In this document: piece by piece, positions 20,883 through 31,952 of the stretch
Layout of the letters: each line of letters begins with the position of its first letter
Numbering within the stretch: position 1 is the first letter of the stretch
Assembly (NCBI RefSeq): GCF_000424685.1
Contig: NZ_AUKJ01000017.1
Coordinates: 5,001-69,000, forward strand
Source of the DNA: Methylococcus capsulatus str. Texas = ATCC 19069
GTDB lineage: Bacteria; Pseudomonadota; Gammaproteobacteria; Methylococcales; Methylococcaceae
DNA length: 64,000 nt
Direction: 5' to 3'
Position numbers and translations under genes: made by a program
Notes under the pieces: generated by a model
The model's database searches: none
Told to the model about the DNA's origin: nothing
Seen by the model: the letters and a program-made list of their open reading frames with translations, nothing else

Positions 20883-21882
20883 GACCCTTGGCAGTATAGC
20901 GGACGGCCTGCAGGCCGATGAACCGCGCCTCGCTCGGACTCATGCCGAAGGCACGACGGAAGCTCCTGCTGAAATGGGCCTCGTTGCGGTAACCCACCCG
21001 GTAAGCGATCTCGCTGACACGCCTTGGCCGGGAGGCCGGTCGGGTCAGTTCCAGGAAAGCGCGCCGCAGCCGTTGCTGCTGGATGTAACGGGTGATTCCC
21101 CCCAGTGGCTGGAACAGGGAATAGAGGTAGGAACGCGACACGCGGAAGTCCGCCGCCAGGGATTCCGGCGTCAGCCGGGGATCGCCCAGATGATTCCCGA
21201 TGTGGCGGCGTACCGTTTCCAGCAAGACGGCCCCGGTTTCCGGACGGTCTTCCTCGACACGGCCGCCGCCGAAATAGGCGCCGATCAGATGGACCAGTCC
21301 CCGAGCTATGCATTGGGCCTCGTCGGAACTCAGGGTCGTCGCGACCTCCCACAGCGTAGCGATGTGCTGGCTCAGCAGGCGTCCGCAGGCCGAGTCTCGG
21401 GGCAGTGACCGGCCATGCAGTCGCTCGGGTGCGCCAAGATGAGGTGCCAGCAGATCACGCGGCAGCATCAGTGTCAGATTGCGGAAATCGCTGGCGCAGG
21501 AATCCAGCGGTTGGGTCAGGTCGAGCAGGAAGACGTCACCCGGCTGCACGGTACTGTGTCTCTCGCCCCATCGGCCGCGGGTCGTGCCGTATTGGTAGAC
21601 CTGGATGATGCAATGATCCAAGCCGTCGCGCGCGATCAGTGGCGATTTGCGCTGAAAGCACTGTCCGACGCTGGCCGTATCCGCCAGTAGCATGGACCCG
21701 AGATGACAGGTCGTCAGCGTTGCGGCAAAGGGTGCAGAGCCTGTCTCGACTTCCCGCTCCACGTCGAAAATGACGGAGATGCTCTCCTTCCAGATCGAAT
21801 AGCGGTCCTCTGCTGGAAGACTGCCCAGATCGAAGCGGGCGATCGGCACCTTGTCCTGAAGCTGTTCGGAGCTATTCCCCAT
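20818..21882 (-). CDS. AraC family transcriptional regulator
   Basis: 354-residue regulator. An N-terminal ligand/dimerisation region near residues 20-200 ([33 protein letters not shown]) resembles the AraC-binding-like domain. The C-terminal double helix-turn-helix near 235-335 includes [20 protein letters not shown] and [20 protein letters not shown], the canonical second helix-turn-helix. It is encoded between the two halves of an N-ATPase locus, on the same strand, and runs into atpA, so atpA-atpG may be read from its promoter. Target unknown. Confidence 0.9.
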
Positions 21883-22153
21883 TTCGTTGCCTTCTTCGGC
21901 TTTGTCGAGGGTCCGGTGATCGCGTATCCGCTCGCCGTGGCAGCGACGGGAAGACGAACCGCTGGCGTCCTGGACGCGAAGGCAAGAAATCGTGGACGCA
22001 GAGAACGATCCGGCGTCCCGATTTTATCTATGATGTTGGCCCGGATGCGATATTGGTCCTCGAACGCACTGAATCACACCGGATTTCACGAAACGCCAAA
22101 GTGCCAGCGGCAAGGTCAACGGGGTACCACCTTTCGGGAAAACGGGAGTTGCG

Positions 22154-23290
22154 ATGAAAAGGCTGTCGGCGGTTTCCATGGCATCGTTGCTGCTGGCTGC
22201 AGCGGCCATCTCGAGTGGGGCGGCGGATGCGCCGGTTTCGATCGTCGTCATGTTCGAAAGCGATGTCGACCGGGATGAGCTCGGGGCGGTGAGCGCCGCC
22301 GAGCTTGGTCGGCTGCAGGCGGACACCGGTTTGGATTTCGAATGGGTGGGGAATACCCGGACCAACGCGAGGATTTTCCGGACGCCCGCTGCGTTGACCC
22401 GAGATGAGGCGACGGCCCTGGCACGAAGGATCGGTGTCATGGAGGGTGTGCTGTGGGCTGCCGTCGAAGCCGGGCAGGGCACGGTATATGCCCGGTCGGC
22501 CTTGCCCGCCGTTGCCGGCATCGAGGAATTCATCATCAGATTCAAACGCGGGGCTGGCTCGTTGCCGCTGGATGCCGCGAAACTCTCGGCCGTCGCCGGC
22601 GCAGGTCTGGTCCCGACACCGGAAACCGTAGGCGCGGCGCAGGTGTACCGCCTCCTTCGTCCGGTGAGCCTGACGGAGGCGGGAGAGATCGAGCGGCGCC
22701 TCGAAGCCCTGCCGGAGGTGCGCTATGCCGATCCGGTGACGCGCATGAAGGCACAGGCGACTGCCGAGCCGGTCACGCCCAGCGACGAATATTTCCCCCA
22801 GCAGTGGCATCTTCAGAGCGGTCCCGGGGCGGTTGCCGGCTCGGCCAATGTGCAGGCCGCCTGGTCGCTCATCCGGGGGGGCGCCCGAAATCACGGTTGC
22901 CGTGCTGGACAGCGGCGTCCTGTTCGCCCCGACCCATCCCGACCTCGAAAACCGGCTGGCATACCGGAATGCGGAGAAAACCGTGATCGTCGGCTGGGAC
23001 ATGATCCGGAATCCGAGATTCGCGCGGGACGGCAATGCCCGCGACAAAAAGCCGAAGGACGAGGGCGACTGGGAGACGGTGGGCTGGTGCGGGAAAGAGG
23101 ATGGAAGACCCGTGCCTTCGGAGTTCAAGCCTGCCGAATGGCACGGCAGCCACGTCGCCGGCATCATCGGCGCCGTCACCGACAACGGTATCGGCGTGCC
23201 CGCATCGAACCCGTCCGGGTGCTCGGCCCCCGTGCGCAATGATGCCGAGGCGCCTTCCCGCTTTTGGCGTGCCAGTCCGATGACTCCTGA
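22154..23290 (+). pseudogene. Subtilase (S8 peptidase) pseudogene, N-terminal part
   Basis: This encodes a signal peptide (MKRLSAVSMASLLLAAAAI), an inhibitor-like propeptide and the start of a subtilisin domain. The catalytic Asp block (EITVAVLDSG) and His block (EWHGSHVAGIIGA) are both visible but lie in a different frame from the start. The frame breaks in a run of seven G (22875-22881); six G would restore it. After GIGV the frame breaks again: the next expected block, ARIEPVRVLGP, is in the first frame. The middle of the domain, with the oxyanion Asn, is missing, and an S1 peptidase gene begins at 23309. Not functional as sequenced. Confidence 0.85.
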
Positions 23291-23308
23291 ATCCATGAGG
23301 GTGATTCA

Positions 23309-24205
23309 ATGAGGCTGCCGTGGTGTGGCGGATGGTCGATCGTTGTGTCGTGCATGTCTCTCATGGGCGCCGGTTCCGAGGCGGCGGAGACCGACTGGAA
23401 TCTGGCGATGAGACCTGAGGTGGTCAATGGTGATCCGGTGGTTGAAGGGCGTTATGGCTTCGTCGTGGCGCTTCAGCGGGAGTCGCGAAGATCCGAGTCC
23501 GATCCGTACGGTCATGTGTGCGGAGGGAGTATGATTTCCTCTCGTCATGTTTTGACGGCCGCCCACTGTGTCACTGAGAATTTTGATGATGGCGGTTATG
23601 TCGTCAACGATCCGTCGGATTATACGGCCATGGTCGGTATGACGACCTACGGAAGGCATCAAGGACGAGCACGGCGCGTTTCGGCGATTCATGTGCATCC
23701 GAAATACAGGGAACCCGGGGATGTCAGGCTTCCTTATGATGTCGCCGTGCTCGAACTCGATCGCAAGGTGGCGCGCGCCAAGACCGTCCGGCTGGCGACC
23801 GCAGGGCAGGACAGCGCCAACACATGGGTCACGGTCGCGGGATGGGGCAGTATCGTCGCCTGGTATTGGAACGACGATCACGTTCCACCCCCCTATTTCC
23901 CGGCAGAAATGCGCCAAGTTTCCATGCCCGTCATGGAAGATGCGCTTTGCGATATCACGGCCTACGGTTCCAAGTTCGACGGCACTGTTCAACTGTGTGC
24001 CGCCGTTCGTGCCAAGGGCGCCTGTCAAGGCGACAGCGGTGGTCCGTTGTTCCGAAGGGTCTCGGGAAAGGTCATTCAAGTCGGCGTCGTCAGCTGGGGG
24101 GAGGGGTGTGCAGACCGACCCACCGTCTATGCGCGCGTCGGCAACACCGAGATCAATACCTTCATAAAATCGGTCATCCGTGGATTTTCGGGCTCTCGGG
24201 ATTGA
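23309..24205 (+). CDS. Secreted trypsin-like (S1) serine peptidase
   Basis: 298-residue secreted serine protease: signal peptide near 1-26, propeptide, and mature start VVNGDPVVEGRYGFVVAL. The triad is His86 (LTAAHC), Asp144 (YDVAVLEL) and Ser243 (CQGDSGGPL). Cys pairs flank His86 and Ser243. Position 189 of chymotrypsin numbering is Gly rather than Asp, and SWGEGCADRPTVY puts Thr at position 226, so Arg/Lys specificity is unlikely. The gene is intact yet sits between the two halves of a decayed subtilase gene on the same strand. Probably exported; substrate unknown. Confidence 0.9.
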   Translation: MRLPWCGGWSIVVSCMSLMGAGSEAAETDWNLAMRPEVVNGDPVVEGRYGFVVALQRESRRSESDPYGHVCGGSMISSRHVLTAAHCVTENFDDGGYVVNDPSDYTAMVGMTTYGRHQGRARRVSAIHVHPKYREPGDVRLPYDVAVLELDRKVARAKTVRLATAGQDSANTWVTVAGWGSIVAWYWNDDHVPPPYFPAEMRQVSMPVMEDALCDITAYGSKFDGTVQLCAAVRAKGACQGDSGGPLFRRVSGKVIQVGVVSWGEGCADRPTVYARVGNTEINTFIKSVIRGFSGSRD

Positions 24206-24499
24206 CAAGTGAGCGCGGAAAACCTGCTTCAAGTGGGTCGGGCGGAATGTCGGGCCTGGCAGGCAAGGGTTCGTGGCCTGTCGTCCTTCCGTCGAAACCA
24301 CTGCCGAAGCCACTGTCCGGGCGCGACCCCGCCGGCAGAGGGACCACCCGTGCCGGCCCCACGCCTTCCGACGCTGCCCTTCACCCGATCGGCCACATTC
24401 GGATCTCGCCGAGCTTGGGCAGACGCGCCTCCCACCGTTCGACCCCCGCCGATGCCAGACCGTGGCCGATCGGCAGCGAGCCGGTGGTCGGGGTCGAGG
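24206..24499. other. Non-coding or decayed stretch after the S1 peptidase
   Basis: Nothing here can be supported as a gene. All six frames give Arg/Pro-rich low-complexity translations. It probably holds unrecognisable remains of the subtilase whose C-terminal pieces begin just downstream. Confidence 0.5.
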
Positions 24500-24758
24500 G
24501 GCGATCCGGTTCTTTCCACGAGGAGCCGGCAAATGGCCATGGCGTCATCGCCGTGGCCTCGGTCCGCCCCGATGGCGACCTGGCCGACTGCAGCGACTTC
24601 GGAGGATGAGTCGCCCTGGCCGCGTCAGGGACATCCTCACGGCGACGGCTCGTCCGTTCCTGGAGGAGACCCGGTGCGCGCCCGATCTTCTGGGCGCGTG
24701 CGGCGCGGGTATCGTCGACGCCCGTGCGGTCGTCGAGGCCGTGCAGTGCCTGCAGTGA
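24500..24758 (+). pseudogene. Subtilase pseudogene, C-terminal fragments
   Basis: Two blocks of an S8 peptidase survive in different frames: ANGHGVIAVASVRPDGDLAD near 24527-24595, and VRDILTATARPFLEETRCAP followed by DLLGACGAGIVDARAVVEA near 24625-24745. These match the region before the catalytic Ser and the C-terminal end of bacterial subtilases. The intervening segment with the Ser motif (GTSMATPHVAG in the family) is deleted. With 22154-23290 this is one gene torn apart. It ends 18 bases before the convergent atpF stop. Confidence 0.8.
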
Positions 24759-24776
24759 CTCGGGAGCGGCCGGGGG

Positions 24777-25538
24777 TCACCCGCCGCCGAGGGAGTTCTC
24801 CGCACCGTCCGCGAAAAACTTCAGTTCCTCCCCGACGTTGGCTGCGAGCACCCGATGGCCCGCCCGCAGCCGGATGCCGCAAATGAGGGCCGGGTCCTCG
24901 CGGAAACGCCAGGCGACGGCCCGGCCGGTGCGGGCTTCGATCATCTCCGTCAGCTCGGCGCAGGATTCCGGCTTCAAGGGAAATGCGCTGGCGATTTCGG
25001 CCTCGGGATGCTCCTGTTCCTCCAGCGCGCGGGTCAGCGCCTGCCATTGTTCCGGACTCATGGCGGCGAGGTCCTCGCCGAACATCCGGAGCAGGGCGGC
25101 TTCCATCTCCGGCCCGGCCAGCCGCTCAAGGAAACGGCTGGCGAACTGCCGGCTCAGACGCAGGGCCTGGCGCTCGAGGTCCGATTCCATGTCGCGGCGC
25201 TGGCGCTCGATCAGTACCCGGGCTTTTTCCCGTTCGGCATCCAGCGCCTTTTCCAGCTCGTCCAGGGCGCGCTGGCGTTCCGCTTCGATCTCCTGTTTGA
25301 AAGCTTCGCGCGCCTGCCGTTTTTCGCTTTCCCAGTCGGCCAGTCGCGACTCGTACTGCATCCGCAAGGTCTCCGCCGCCGTCTGGGTATCGCGCGCCTC
25401 GGCCACCGTCCGGGCGATCTGCCGGCGCCGTTCCTCGATGGCCGCGCTCACCGGCTGGTACAGAAAACGCTTGAGCAGCCACACCAGGACCAGAAAGTTG
25501 ACGATTTCCAGAACGAAGGTGGAAGGGTTCAGATCCAC
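24777..25538 (-). CDS. atpF: N-type ATP synthase b/delta-like subunit (AtpF)
   Basis: 253-residue peripheral-stalk protein. One N-terminal membrane helix (FVLEIVNFLVLVWLLKRFLY) is followed by a very long charged coiled coil (about residues 25-150) and a C-terminal globular part resembling the delta subunit (LTEMIEARTGRAVAWRF...GIRLRAGHRVLAANV). Such extended b subunits that replace a separate delta are typical of N-ATPases. In those operons atpA follows directly; here it is about 3.9 kb away. Confidence 0.88.
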   Translation of the reverse strand: MDLNPSTFVLEIVNFLVLVWLLKRFLYQPVSAAIEERRRQIARTVAEARDTQTAAETLRMQYESRLADWESEKRQAREAFKQEIEAERQRALDELEKALDAEREKARVLIERQRRDMESDLERQALRLSRQFASRFLERLAGPEMEAALLRMFGEDLAAMSPEQWQALTRALEEQEHPEAEIASAFPLKPESCAELTEMIEARTGRAVAWRFREDPALICGIRLRAGHRVLAANVGEELKFFADGAENSLGGG

Positions 25539-25540
25539 GG

Positions 25541-25807
25541 TCAGCGGCCGAGGTATTCGATCAGCGGATTGCGGAACAGCACGATCAGTACGATGACCAG
25601 TGCATAGATGGCCAGCGACTCGATCATCGCCAGTCCGATGAACAGCGTGCGCATGATGGACTTTTCCGCCTCCGGCTGGCGCGCGAGGGCCTCCAAGGCC
25701 GTGGCAATGGCGCGGCCCATGGCGAGCGCAGGCATCATCACCGCTACGGCGATGCCGGCCACCGCGGCCACGGTGGAGAGACTGACGAACCCGGACATGT
25801 CGTTCAT
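25541..25807 (-). CDS. atpE: N-type ATP synthase c subunit (AtpE)
   Basis: 88-residue two-helix proteolipid that forms the rotor ring. The loop between helices is the conserved ARQPEA, and helix 2 carries the ion-binding Glu63 in [14 protein letters not shown]. Helix 1 reads [18 protein letters not shown], with Met30 where Na+-binding c subunits have Gln (or Glu in many N-ATPases). ATG 25807 overlaps the atpB stop (ATGA). The upstream open frame is a shadow of atpB. Confidence 0.9.
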
Positions 25808-26490
25808 GGGGAATGGTTCTCCTGTTGCGGGCCGGACTGTATGCCGCCGGCGATGTAGACCAGTGCCAGAATGCCGAAAATATACGCCTGCACCAAGCCC
25901 TCGACGACGTGCAGGAGCAGGACCGGCACCGGCACGAACAGCCCGCCGATGATCAGGAGCAGCAGCCCGATCAGCTCCATGCTCATCATGTTGCCGAACA
26001 GCCGGATCGCCAGCGCCAGCGTGCGGGTGATCTCGCCGATCAGATGGAAGGGCAGCAGGACGGGGTTGGGCGTCAAGTAGTGCTTCAGGTAGGCGGACAA
26101 GCCCTGTTGGCGGATGCCGAACCAGTGCACGGAGAAGAACACCAGCACTGCCAGCGCGGAAGTCACCGACAGATCGCGCGTCGGCGAGTCGAAGCCGGGG
26201 ACGAGGCTGATCAGATTGGCCGTTGCCAGGAACAGCCACAGGCTCATGATGAACGGCGTCACCTCGCGGTAGGCGGTCGGGATCACGTCGCGGACCGCGT
26301 TTTCGCAAGCCGACACGATGCCCTCCAGTACTACCTGGACGCGGTCCGGCAGCGCCGTTCGGCGTCGGGTCAGGACCGCCGAAGCCGCCGAGAGCAAGCC
26401 CGCGACCAGCACGGAAGTGAGGAGGCTGTCACTGACCGTCACCGGGCCGAGGTGGCCGAGGACTCGGGCGAAAAAATCGATTTGTTCCAT
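25804..26490 (-). CDS. atpB: N-type ATP synthase a subunit (AtpB)
   Basis: 228-residue membrane stator subunit. The essential Arg is present in [20 protein letters not shown], and the last helices ([20 protein letters not shown]) carry the conserved Glu/Gln-x-x-x-F pattern. Five to six membrane segments lie from residue 20 to 220. It lies 6 bases after atpQ and overlaps atpE; the reading order Q-B-E-F on the minus strand is that of N-ATPase operons minus atpR. Confidence 0.92.
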
Positions 26491-26496
26491 CGCCGT

Positions 26497-26790
26497 TCAA
26501 TCATCATGCCGTTTGATCAGCTGCCAGGCGTTCCAGGCGCCGACGACCAGGCCGAGGAACAACAGGCTCAGGGTCCAGCGGATCGAGTAGCCCGCGCTGT
26601 GCTGGTCCAGCCATCGTCCCAGATAGGCCCCCGCCACCAGCGGCAACATGAACACCAGCCCCAGCGTGCCGAGATAGGCCGTCTGCGCCAGCACCCCGCG
26701 GCGCTCGCGCTCGGCCCGGCGCAGGCGCTGGGCCTGGAGGTCGACCGTGGCGCTCAGGCGGGTTCTTGAATTGGCGGGGGATGGCTTCAC
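26497..26790 (-). CDS. N-ATPase AtpQ/AtpZ-like two-helix membrane protein
   Basis: 97-residue protein with a charged N-terminus (ATVDLQAQRLRRAERERR) and two membrane helices (LGLVFMLPLVAGAYLGRWL and TLSLLFLGLVVGAWNAWQLI). It is the AtpZ/AtpI-like protein found at the start of the F0 part of N-ATPase operons, where it is called AtpQ. The small AtpR protein normally between it and AtpB is absent: only 6 bases separate this stop from the atpB start. It is the first gene of the F0 group here. Confidence 0.8.
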   Translation of the reverse strand: MKPSPANSRTRLSATVDLQAQRLRRAERERRGVLAQTAYLGTLGLVFMLPLVAGAYLGRWLDQHSAGYSIRWTLSLLFLGLVVGAWNAWQLIKRHDD

Positions 26791-27057
26791 AATGCGTCGC
26801 CTATTGCGAAGGCTTTACGAGCTGGCATGACGCCATGATACCTTCGCCGATTGCCAAGAGCCATGAAAGAAGCGTTGGGGAACCTCTGAACGAACCCGAT
26901 TCGGCCGGCAAAAACACATCCCGGCGACAATCAGGTCTTGAAAATGGGTGAAAAGGGTAACGCAACCCCTTGTTTACATTGGCGATTCCCGTCCGGATAC
27001 GCCCTCGTGGCGGATGCCGGACGCACCTCGCCCGTCAGCCCATCGATGCGTAGCGCT

Positions 27058-27555
27058 TCAGGTAGAGATGGGGCGACCCCATGCGGGTAAACGCCCGGGC
27101 GGCGTTCTTGGCCATGCCCCGGCCTGCGCCGCCGTCAGTGCGCGTAGGTCCGATATGTCGCCGCACCGGTCTGCCGGATAAGTTCCCATCGCGACGTACC
27201 GGGGAAAGGTGGAATAGGACCGATCCCGTATACGCAGGACGTCGCCATGTTTCAGCGGATTCACGTGCACATCATCCCCATGCCGTTGATAGTCGGCATC
27301 GTCTCGGATCAAATGCTCCCACTAATGACGCTGCCAGATTCCGCGCTCCCCGGCGGCTTTGCGGCTATCCGACCGGCGTTCGGTCTTGGGCAATGCACGC
27401 GAGAGGCCGCTCTTGATCAATCGCCATCGCCTGCTGAAATCGCCGTCATCGGGTGGCAGGTTCCCCACGCAATGCAGGTGATCCGGCAGTACCAACCAGG
27501 CCTCGATTCGAAACGGGTGACGCGAACGCACCCGCCTCACCGCCTCGCGTGACAA
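27058..27555 (-). pseudogene. REP-associated tyrosine transposase (RAYT, IS200-like) pseudogene
   Basis: The frame reads the middle and end of a RAYT: HPFRIEAWLVLPDHLHCVG (the HxH metal motif is HLH), WRLIKSGLSR, GERGIWQRH, then a TAG codon (27322-27324), then WEHLIRDDADYQRHGDDVHV and NPLKHG ... SYSTFPRYVAMGTYPAD with the active-site Tyr. The TAG replaces the aromatic residue normally before WEHLIRD, so one point mutation ended the protein. The N-terminal PGGTYFFT block is missing as well. It sits between the N-ATPase genes and uvrA. Confidence 0.85.
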
Positions 27556-27686
27556 CCGGTCCCGCGGTCCAATGGGTCGTTGCCGTAGCGCTTAAGCGTT
27601 ATCGCCTGATGCCAGCCATTCGTCCGGTCACGCCGCGCTGATTGGATCTATACGAGCCGTAAGATACCGTATCGCGTGACGCCTCC

Positions 27687-30515
<2,829 letters not shown>

Positions 30516-30682
30516 GCGCTCGCCGCGTGGTCAAACGCCTGAATATAAGGGTTTTGGTGACGCTTTGGCAAAGCGGCGCAATGGCTCCCCGGAGCCGGCC
30601 GGGGCCGCCAGACAGACGTCCGGAACTTGGTGTACCATCGCGACATCCGATCCGGCGCTGCGCGCCTCCCCGGAGGAAGGTC

Positions 30683-30919
30683 ATGGGCGAACTGAATCCG
30701 CATCCCCGCCATGCCGTTGGGAACGAATCCACTCCTGAGTTCTTGGGCATCGATGCCCAGGCGCTGACGCCCGGTTCAAGGGCGGCAGTCCAGCGGGCCG
30801 GCTGCCGGCGGAGGGACAAGGGGCTGCCGTTGCGGGCAGACGGAAGCCTGTTTTTGGGGGCGGTCAGTCTGGATCGACCCTCTCACCGGTGCCTTTCCCG
30901 AGCCAGGAGACCGTCATGA
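30683..30919 (+). CDS. Possible small ORF coupled to the bestrophin gene
   Basis: 78-residue ORF starting [16 protein letters not shown] behind a strong ribosome-binding site (ggaggaagg, six bases before ATG). Its TGA overlaps the ATG of the next gene (ATGA), a typical sign of translational coupling. The product is basic at its end and matches no family I recognise. It could be a real small protein or a leader that only couples translation. The rest of the 30516-30915 interval holds no other recognisable feature. Confidence 0.35.
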   Translation: MGELNPHPRHAVGNESTPEFLGIDAQALTPGSRAAVQRAGCRRRDKGLPLRADGSLFLGAVSLDRPSHRCLSRARRPS

Positions 30920-31863
30920 TCATTCGAAGCGGCACCACCCTGTGGCGGGCTTTGCGCAGCGACTGGCCCGCTCTGCTCTATTTCCTGGCGTTGTCGCTCC
31001 TGGCGGAGTTCATCTACGAGTACACCCACCTGGAACACACGGCGCTCCCCATGTTGCCGGTGAGTGTTTTGATCACCGGCATGTCGATCTTCCTCGGATT
31101 CCAGATCAATCAGTGTTACGAGCGCTGGTGGGAGGCGCGGCGGCTGTGGGGACAACTGGTCAACGTGAGCCGGTCGTTCGGCCGCCAAGTGACGACCCTG
31201 CTGACGCCCAAGCGTATCGCGGCACTCGCCGACGAAGCGCAGGCGACGGCGCTGCACCGGGAGTTGATACACCGGCAGATCGCCTACGCCAATGCTTTGC
31301 GCATCGGCTTGCGCTCGGGCGGCAGCGTGGGTGAGGAAGGCTGGCGGATCTTGAAGGACTGGCTCGGTGACGATGAAATCGAACGCCTGCAGCATGCGCG
31401 CAATGTGCCGACACAGTTGATCCAACGCCAGGCTCAAAGGCTCGCCGAAATCGTCGGCAGCGACTGGGCCGAGCAGCAAATCCTGCTGCAGATTGACGAC
31501 TCTCTCAATCTGTTCTATGACGTCCAGGGCGGCTGCGAGCGCATCAAACGCACCGCCTTCCCCGATCGTTTCCGGTTTCACACGCATGCCTTCGTCTGGC
31601 TGGTCGCCAGCCTGATCCCTTTCAGTCTGATCCAGACCGACCAGCGCTTCGACGCAGTGGCCATCATCATGGAGACGCTGCTGGCTTTCGTGTTCGTCAC
31701 CATCGAGCGGCTGGGCTCGGAACTGCGCGATCCGTTCGAGAATCATGTCAACGACACTCCCATGTCGGCCTTGTGCCGCACCATCGAGATCGACCTCCGG
31801 CAGCAGCTCGGCGAAGCCGAGGTCCCGGCACCGCTCGATGCGGTGAAAGGAGTTCTGATGTAG
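30916..31863 (+). CDS. Bestrophin-like chloride channel family protein
   Basis: 315-residue membrane protein of the bestrophin / RFP-TM family (E. coli YneE-like), predicted anion channel. Four hydrophobic segments are visible near residues 15-33, 40-60, 215-235 and 240-260. The IFLGFQINQCYERWWEARRL block after the second helix and the ERLGSELRDPFENHVNDTPM block near the C-terminus are family hallmarks. ATG 30916 has AGGAG five bases upstream. It precedes an MFS transporter on the same strand. Confidence 0.87.
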   Translation: MIIRSGTTLWRALRSDWPALLYFLALSLLAEFIYEYTHLEHTALPMLPVSVLITGMSIFLGFQINQCYERWWEARRLWGQLVNVSRSFGRQVTTLLTPKRIAALADEAQATALHRELIHRQIAYANALRIGLRSGGSVGEEGWRILKDWLGDDEIERLQHARNVPTQLIQRQAQRLAEIVGSDWAEQQILLQIDDSLNLFYDVQGGCERIKRTAFPDRFRFHTHAFVWLVASLIPFSLIQTDQRFDAVAIIMETLLAFVFVTIERLGSELRDPFENHVNDTPMSALCRTIEIDLRQQLGEAEVPAPLDAVKGVLM

Positions 31864-31952
31864 GTGCCGAAGTCCGCCGGCAGGGACGCCCAGGGGACGG
31901 TGAAGCTGGTACCATTGGAAGTTTGGAAGCGCCCCTCAAGGAGACGCAACTC

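Noticed and set aside
27322-27324. Amber codon in the RAYT gene, and the one in the recombinase at 48548-48550, as possible recoding
   Set aside because: Both genes have further lesions, and nothing in the window points to a suppressor tRNA or pyrrolysine system; simple decay is enough.
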